Source of the DNA: Sphingomonadales bacterium UBA658
GTDB lineage: Bacteria; Pseudomonadota; Alphaproteobacteria; Sphingomonadales; Sphingomonadaceae
Direction: 5' to 3'
NCBI GenBank assembly: GCA_002299195.1
Contig: DBOA01000189.1
Coordinates: 4,032 to 14,248, forward strand
DNA length: 10,217 bases
A model generated the notes under the pieces. That model saw only the letters and a list, made by a program, of their open reading frames with translations. It was not told the DNA's origin and ran no database searches. The translations under genes were made by a program, and so were the position numbers. This document shows, piece by piece, positions 6,801 to 10,217 of the stretch. Every line of letters starts with the position of its first letter. The stretch's first letter is position 1.

Positions 6801-7448
6801 TCAGTGTTTTTTCGCAGGAATATGGGACGCGAGGTCATCAATTTCCGGCATGGATCCGAGAAGTGCATCAAGCGCATCAGTCACAAGCTGTTGCGCCGAC
6901 TGGTGGCGCACCGCGCATGCCAGCCGCAATTTCAAATGCCGTTCGCTATCAAGACGCAAGGTGAAGGCCGCTTTCTCTTTCAAGCCAGGCTTTGACTGGG
7001 CACGCGAACGTGGCGCATCCGTGCTACCACGACGCGAAATGAGCGGTGTTACAGGCTCCGGCGTCACGGTAACCAATGTCGGTGCATCGGCGAGCGATTC
7101 CGGCTCCTCGGCAAAGTTGTCAAAGCCGACCTGCGGTTCGTCGTCAAAGCCAACCTGCGGTTCAAGGTCAGCGAAAAGTGCATCTGCGAGACGATCTTGC
7201 TGATGCTTCACTTCGGGAACAGCCGCGGCAAGCGGGTTAGTCCCGTGAAAGCCGTGATCATAATCCATCGGAGTCGTGGGATCGGGATCGACATCATATC
7301 CCATATCGTTCCAACCCAGATCCTCTTGCGACATTGCCGCGTTGCCATTGCTCGAAAGCATTGTTGAACGACGCATAGCGGGACGTGCCAGACCTTTGCG
7401 TGCCAGCAATATGCCCGAAAGCGAAGCGATTGGTTTAGGTTCACCCAT
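6801..7448 (-). CDS. Ribbon-helix-helix domain protein, putative partner of the adjacent ParA-type ATPase
   Basis: I do not recognise a named gene. The 215-residue protein has three parts. Residues 5-27 are a conserved-looking basic segment (KPIASLSGILLARKG ... RPAMRR). Residues about 40-158 are acidic and proline-rich, probably disordered, with a tandem EPQVGFD[D/N] repeat at 96-111. Residues 159-200 fit a ribbon-helix-helix fold: strand AAFTLRL, helix DSERHLKLRLACAVRH and helix SAQQLVTDALDALLGSM. RHH proteins bind DNA as dimers, and short basic N-termini of ParA partners often stimulate the ATPase. It starts 19 bp after the parA stop, with AGGAAGGG 7 nt before the ATG, so co-expression is very likely. 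I infer that it is the adaptor or DNA-binding partner of this ParA, and possibly an autoregulator. Confidence 0.85.
   Translation of the reverse strand: MGEPKPIASLSGILLARKGLARPAMRRSTMLSSNGNAAMSQEDLGWNDMGYDVDPDPTTPMDYDHGFHGTNPLAAAVPEVKHQQDRLADALFADLEPQVGFDDEPQVGFDNFAEEPESLADAPTLVTVTPEPVTPLISRRGSTDAPRSRAQSKPGLKEKAAFTLRLDSERHLKLRLACAVRHQSAQQLVTDALDALLGSMPEIDDLASHIPAKKH
7119..7166 (-). repeat. 24-bp tandem duplication coding for EPQVGFD[D/N] twice
   Basis: The 21-nt segments 7119-7139 and 7143-7163 differ at a single base and are spaced 24 bp apart, in frame within the RHH-protein gene. They encode two consecutive copies of EPQVGFD in the acidic linker. The near-identity at DNA level suggests a recent duplication by slippage; copy number may vary between strains. 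Confidence 0.85.
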
Positions 7449-7467
7449 TTTTTCGCCCTTCCTGCGC

Positions 7468-8184
7468 TTAACCTACGACCCGGCGGCCGAAGCCACCCAT
7501 GGGACGCGCGGCGGATATTTGATGGCTTACGGCAGCCGGCGCACTGAAAACGGTGCGGCGGAAATTCTTTTCCAGACGGTCCGAAATATATGTCCACAAG
7601 TGGATAACCTCTTGCGATGACCGACCATTGGGGTCGATTTCCATCACGGTGCGGCCATCAATCATGGATGCAGCAAAATCAGTGCGATGATGCAGCGTAG
7701 TCGGCGCGACGGTGCCGTGCTGCGACAGTGCCACTGCGGCTACCGAAGTAATCCGGGCCTTTGGCGTCGCTCCGTTGACAACGAAGATGAGCGGCTTGCC
7801 AGCGCGTTCACACAGGTCAACGGTGGCACCCACGGCGCGCAAGTCATGCGGGCTTGGCCGCGTCGGCACAACGATCAGCTCTGATACTGAAATAACACTC
7901 TGGATAGCTATCGTAATGGCGGGCGGCGTATCAATCACCGCCAATTTAAAACCTTGCTGCCGCAATACGGCAAGGTCGGAGGCGAGGCGGGACACCGTTG
8001 TCTGCGCAAACGCAGGAAGGTCGGCTTCACGTTCATTCCACCAATCGGCCAAAGACCCCTGGGGATCGATATCGATAAGCACAACCGGCCCCGCGCCCGC
8101 CAGCTGCGCCTGAACCGCCAAATGGCCGGACAGGGTCGTTTTGCCCGACCCGCCCTTCTGTGATGCCAATGCGAGTACCCTCAC
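7468..8184 (-). CDS. ParA family ATPase (orphan, without adjacent parB)
   Basis: ParA/MinD-type P-loop ATPases form ATP-dependent dimers on nonspecific DNA or membrane and position cargo. From the GTG start the protein has 238 residues (MRVLALASQKGGSGKTT). It has a deviant Walker A motif KGGSGKTT with the signature lysine, the switch-I-like block VLIDIDPQGSLADWW, Walker B LAVIDTPP, and VVPTRPSPHDLRAVG. It lacks an N-terminal helix-turn-helix, so it resembles small type Ib or orphan ParAs rather than large plasmid ParAs. The GTG at 8182-8184 is preferred over the TTG at 8202 because AAGGGG stands 6 nt before it. No ParB or parS is visible. Followed by the RHH gene after 19 bp and then the TPR-SPOR gene, it probably positions a cell-envelope or division component. 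MipZ-like, PpfA-like or carboxysome-type roles are alternatives. Confidence 0.93.
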   Translation of the reverse strand: MRVLALASQKGGSGKTTLSGHLAVQAQLAGAGPVVLIDIDPQGSLADWWNEREADLPAFAQTTVSRLASDLAVLRQQGFKLAVIDTPPAITIAIQSVISVSELIVVPTRPSPHDLRAVGATVDLCERAGKPLIFVVNGATPKARITSVAAVALSQHGTVAPTTLHHRTDFAASMIDGRTVMEIDPNGRSSQEVIHLWTYISDRLEKNFRRTVFSAPAAVSHQISAARPMGGFGRRVVG

Positions 8185-8190
8185 ATCATT

Positions 8191-8196
8191 CCCCTT
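8191..8196 (-). promoter_or_regulatory. Ribosome binding site deciding the GTG start of the ParA gene
   Basis: AAGGGG (minus strand) stands 6 nt before GTG at 8184. The alternative TTG at 8202 lies upstream of this site and has no good Shine-Dalgarno of its own. Confidence 0.65.
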
Positions 8197-8266
8197 TTGC
8201 AAATGTTTGAAATGGGGATGTGACAGAACAGCGCTAAAAATTGGTTAACACGGAACGGGATGTCGG

Positions 8267-8296
8267 ATTTTACTGTTCGGATGCACGGACATGCAA
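8267..8296 (-). promoter_or_regulatory. Possible sigma-70-type promoter of the ParA/RHH/SPOR cluster
   Basis: On the minus strand TTGCAT (8296-8291) and TAAAAT (8272-8267) are separated by 18 bp. The -10-like box matches TATAAT at five of six bases; the -35-like box matches only about half of TTGACA. It lies about 80 bp upstream of the GTG start in the only intergenic space before the cluster. This is weak evidence by eye. Confidence 0.3.
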
Positions 8297-8309
8297 AGGT
8301 GAGTGCATC
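8280..8309. promoter_or_regulatory. Inverted repeat GATGCAC-N16-GTGCATC, possible operator
   Basis: Perfect 7-bp arms (8280-8286 and 8303-8309) flank a third ATGCA copy at 8291-8295; the TGCA cores are 10 and 12 bp apart, about one helical turn. The repeat covers the putative -35 box of the ParA cluster. RHH proteins often bind such spaced short sites to repress their own operon, so the RHH protein downstream is a candidate binder. It could equally be chance. Confidence 0.35.
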
Positions 8310-8339
8310 GGGCCAAGCATGCTTCGCGATACCGGGGTC

Positions 8340-8864
8340 TTAACCGCAGAGCCGCTCGATTTCGCGACCAAGTGTATTGCGGGCCGCGCTATCGCCGGGT
8401 TCAATCATGAAATAATGTGTGCCGGAAAGGCTCGCTTTTTCTGAGCAATAGCTCGCGCAACCGCTTTCAACCGCACCAGCAAAGCGCAGTTCAATGCCGT
8501 CATAACGGGCAGCGAAAGTGCAAGCACCTTTACCGTTCAATGCAATTTCGACCACATCGCCTTGAACGGACGCTGTTCCGGTTCCTTCGCATTTGCTTTC
8601 GGGCCCGAAGACCGCAAGAAAACCGATATCGAAGCGGTTAGCGCCGTTGTTCACAGCACAGAATTTGTCGATGCCAAGATCGCTGCGCGTTTCAAAACGG
8701 CCCGCAAATGCGATTTTATCCGGGTTCGGCAAAACACCCGTCTCCACCGCGCGTGCATCAAGCGTTGCGCCAGCGTCCGACCCAAGGGTCGATGTGAGCG
8801 CGCTATCACCGCACCCGGCCGACAGCGCGCATGAAGCGAAGATTGGAAATGCCCTGCGCGTCAC
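8340..8864 (-). CDS. Small probable lipoprotein of unknown function, translationally coupled to hisI
   Basis: I do not recognise this gene. From the GTG at 8862-8864 the product has 174 residues. It begins MTRRAFPIFASCALSAGCGD, a short basic and hydrophobic signal with a lipobox-like LSAGC, with Cys18 as the probable lipidated residue. The -3 position is Ser rather than Leu, so lipoprotein processing is likely but not certain. The rest is a compact beta-rich-looking domain with several cysteines (FCAVNN, SKCEGTG, GACTFAAR, SGCASYCSEK, ERLCG at the end) that could form disulfides in the periplasm. The GTG overlaps the hisI stop (GTGA, 4 bp) with GGAG just before it, which is why I prefer it over an ATG 31 codons upstream inside hisI. 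No functional link to histidine synthesis is evident. The stop is followed by the 137-bp gap upstream of the ParA gene. Confidence 0.75.
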   Translation of the reverse strand: MTRRAFPIFASCALSAGCGDSALTSTLGSDAGATLDARAVETGVLPNPDKIAFAGRFETRSDLGIDKFCAVNNGANRFDIGFLAVFGPESKCEGTGTASVQGDVVEIALNGKGACTFAARYDGIELRFAGAVESGCASYCSEKASLSGTHYFMIEPGDSAARNTLGREIERLCG

Positions 8865-9220
8865 ACTGGCTCCAATCCATCCTTGTTTATCCTGCGATAA
8901 AAGCAGCTGCGCGCGCCGGTATGGCAGGTCGGGCCTTGTGGCTTTGCGATTATCCAAATGGCGTCCTGATCGCAGTCAATGCGCATATCGACAATGTGCA
9001 GGACATTGCCGCTGCTTTCACCCTTTTGCCAAAGCCGCTGACGGCTGCGCGAATAAAACACCGCAGTGCGGCTCTCTATGCTTTTGGCGAGTGCCTCCGC
9101 GTTCATATGCGCCACCATCAATACGGCACCATCCGCCGCATCGGTGACCACAGCGGTCAACAATCCGTTGGCGTCAAATTTGGGTGTGAGGGCAAGCCCT
9201 GTCTCAATCTCGTCGATCAT
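8861..9220 (-). CDS. hisI: Phosphoribosyl-AMP cyclohydrolase
   Basis: HisI opens the purine ring of phosphoribosyl-AMP, the third step of histidine synthesis, in the cytoplasm. The 119-residue product is the monofunctional form, with no fused HisE domain. It carries VLMVAHMNAEAL (33-44), FYSRSRQRLWQKGESSGN (55-72), the metal-binding stretch DCDQDA with Asp82, Asp84 and Asp86 and zinc-ligand Cys83, and GPTCHTGARSCF with the other two zinc cysteines, Cys99 and Cys106. The ATG at 9218-9220 is preferred, with AGG 8 nt upstream; a TTG two codons earlier is possible. It is divergent from purF, with 128 bp between the starts, and overlaps a downstream lipoprotein gene by 4 bp. No other his genes are in the window. 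Confidence 0.96.
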   Translation of the reverse strand: MIDEIETGLALTPKFDANGLLTAVVTDAADGAVLMVAHMNAEALAKSIESRTAVFYSRSRQRLWQKGESSGNVLHIVDMRIDCDQDAIWIIAKPQGPTCHTGARSCFYRRINKDGLEPV

Positions 9221-9282
9221 TTCCAAGGCCTAACGCAAGGGCAAGTGGCCCGCCAACATTTTCTTTGTTACATTGCTACGAC

Positions 9283-9291
9283 AAGGGGGAG
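9283..9291 (+). promoter_or_regulatory. Strong ribosome binding site upstream of purF, serving a leader ORF
   Basis: AAGGGGGAG lies 7 nt before the ATG at 9299. It is too far (57 nt) from the purF ATG to serve it directly, yet it is the best Shine-Dalgarno in the region. Confidence 0.6.
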
Positions 9292-9298
9292 ACAATCG

Positions 9299-9355
9299 AT
9301 GATGCGTTGCCTATACGCCGGCCAGCGACGAGCAGCGGGATTCGAATTATGCTGA
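9299..9355 (+). CDS. Possible 18-residue leader peptide overlapping the purF start
   Basis: A short frame beginning ATGATG encodes MMRCLYAGQRRAAGFELC and stops at TGA 9353-9355. It has a strong Shine-Dalgarno, and its end overlaps the purF ATG (9349-9351) in a different frame. Such an arrangement would deliver terminating ribosomes to the purF start (translational coupling). The peptide has no run of repeated codons that would suggest classic attenuation. Whether it is translated is unknown. Confidence 0.35.
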   Translation: MMRCLYAGQRRAAGFELC

Positions 9356-10217
9356 CCACCGACCCATTTGATGACGACAAACTTCGCGAGGAGTGCGGGA
9401 TTTTTGGTGTCTACGACGCCGAAGGTGCTTCAGCGATGGTTGCGCTTGGCCTACATGCGCTTCAGCATCGTGGCCAGGAAGCCGCCGGCATCACAAGTTA
9501 CGACGACCATGAATTTCACACACACCGTGCCATGGGCCATGTTGCGGGCAATTTCGACCGTGATGAAATCATCAACGGCCTTGGCGGAAGCAGCGCCATT
9601 GGCCATGTCCGCTATTCAACGACGGGCGAAACATCGCTCCGTAATGTGCAGCCCTTATATGCGGACCTTGCCACCGGCGGATTTGCGGTCGCGCATAACG
9701 GCAATATTTCAAACGCGGTTGCATTGCGCCGTGACCTTGTCCGTCGCGGTTCGATATTCCAGTCATCATCTGACACCGAAGTCATCATTCATTTGGTGGC
9801 GACGTCAGGGTACCGCACGTTGCTGGACCGCCTGATTGACGCGCTGAAACGCGTTGAAGGCGCCTATTCGCTTATATGCCTGACCACAGAGGGCATGATC
9901 GCATGCCGTGATCCGTTGGGTATTCGTCCATTGGTCATGGGTAAGCTTGGCGATACGATAATCTTCGCATCGGAAACCGTTGCGCTCGATATTGTTGGCG
10001 CAGAATTCATCCGTTCGGTTGAACCGGGCGAATTGGTTGTGGTGCATGGTAGCGAAATTCATTCGCACAAGCCGTTCATCCCCGTTTCGCAACGCCCCTG
10101 CATTTTCGAGCATGTGTATTTCTCACGGCCCGATTCCATTGTGGAAGGCATCAGCGTCTATTCGGTCCGCAAGGCGATTGGCGCGGAACTCGCGCGCGAA
10201 AATGGCGTCGATGTTGA
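9349..10217 (+). CDS. purF: Amidophosphoribosyltransferase (partial, C-terminus beyond window)
   Basis: PurF transfers the amide nitrogen of glutamine to PRPP to make 5-phosphoribosylamine, the first committed step of purine synthesis. The first 289 residues are visible, out of roughly 490 in the family. The N-terminal class II glutaminase domain is complete: a 15-residue propeptide, nucleophile Cys16 in REECGIFGVY exposed after cleavage, LQHRGQEAAGI (38-48), GHVRYSTTGE (85-94), AHNGNISN (115-122) and SSSDTEV (139-145). RDPLGIRPL (187-195) and CIFEHVYFSRPDS (251-263) mark the passage to the phosphoribosyltransferase domain. The propeptide and Cys251 suggest the Bacillus-like Fe-S type, but the other cluster cysteines lie outside the window. 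The ATG at 9349 gives MLTTDPFDDDKL, a usual alphaproteobacterial start. Its own Shine-Dalgarno (GGGA) is modest, and a leader ORF overlaps it. Confidence 0.96.
   Translation, partial: MLTTDPFDDDKLREECGIFGVYDAEGASAMVALGLHALQHRGQEAAGITSYDDHEFHTHRAMGHVAGNFDRDEIINGLGGSSAIGHVRYSTTGETSLRNVQPLYADLATGGFAVAHNGNISNAVALRRDLVRRGSIFQSSSDTEVIIHLVATSGYRTLLDRLIDALKRVEGAYSLICLTTEGMIACRDPLGIRPLVMGKLGDTIIFASETVALDIVGAEFIRSVEPGELVVVHGSEIHSHKPFIPVSQRPCIFEHVYFSRPDSIVEGISVYSVRKAIGAELARENGVDV

Noticed and set aside
7591..7607. DnaA-box-like sequences (TTATCCACT on minus, TGTCCACA on plus) suggesting an origin
   Set aside because: They lie inside the coding part of the ParA gene (codons for HLWTYI), there is no AT-rich unwinding region or cluster of further boxes, and neighbouring genes are not typical of an origin.
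8315..8324. Perfect 10-bp palindrome AAGCATGCTT after the lipoprotein gene
   Set aside because: Too short and without a T-run to call a terminator; also plausible by chance.
8831..9355. 174-codon plus-strand ORF covering hisI in antisense
   Set aside because: It is a shadow of hisI; only its last 18 codons, starting at the ATG at 9299 with a good ribosome binding site, deserve attention.
9368..9835. 155-codon plus-strand ORF after the purF start
   Set aside because: It is an alternative frame inside purF, whose own frame carries all amidotransferase motifs.

Overview
The window looks like an ordinary chromosomal segment of an alphaproteobacterium, most likely a sphingomonad (Sphingopyxis/Sphingorhabdus-like). 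I infer this from the moderately high GC content, the style of the GatA, PyrB, PurF and ParA-family proteins, and a palindromic repeat whose sequence I recall from sphingomonad genomes. No database was searched. Coding density is high, and I see no phage, insertion sequence, CRISPR array, tRNA or rRNA.

Layout: (1) 1-1401, minus strand: gatC followed by gatA (cut by the window start), two subunits of the tRNA amidotransferase. A REP-like 71-bp palindrome sits between them. (2) 1529-5382, plus strand: a membrane-anchored DUF3089 alpha/beta hydrolase, ruvX, pyrB and a dihydroorotase-like gene, packed with two 4-bp ATGA overlaps. The dihydroorotase-like protein has lost most of its metal-binding and catalytic residues. 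It is probably a structural partner of the aspartate transcarbamylase encoded just upstream, like the pseudo-DHOase of Pseudomonas. (3) A GC-rich hairpin ends this operon, where it meets the next one head-on.

(4) 8184-5417, minus strand: a tight three-gene cluster of an orphan ParA-type ATPase, a ribbon-helix-helix protein with a basic N-terminus and an acidic repeat-containing linker, and a secreted TPR-SPOR protein expected to bind septal peptidoglycan. Gaps are only 19 and 31 bp, and there is no parB. A possible promoter with an overlapping inverted repeat lies upstream. This is the best candidate in the window for a poorly described system: ParA-driven positioning linked to a cell-wall/division-site protein. 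The link is inferred from gene order only.

(5) 9220-8340, minus strand: hisI (histidine synthesis), overlapped by 4 bp (GTGA) by a gene for a small cysteine-containing probable lipoprotein of unknown function. (6) 9349-end, plus strand: purF (first step of purine synthesis), cut by the window end. It is preceded by an 18-codon leader ORF with a much stronger ribosome binding site than purF itself, whose stop codon overlaps the purF start region.

No stretch longer than about 140 bp lacks a gene. The larger gaps are 1402-1528 (divergent gatC/DUF3089), 8203-8339 (upstream of the ParA gene) and 9221-9348 (divergent hisI/purF). They must hold promoters, but only the one upstream of parA has recognisable boxes, and those are weak.
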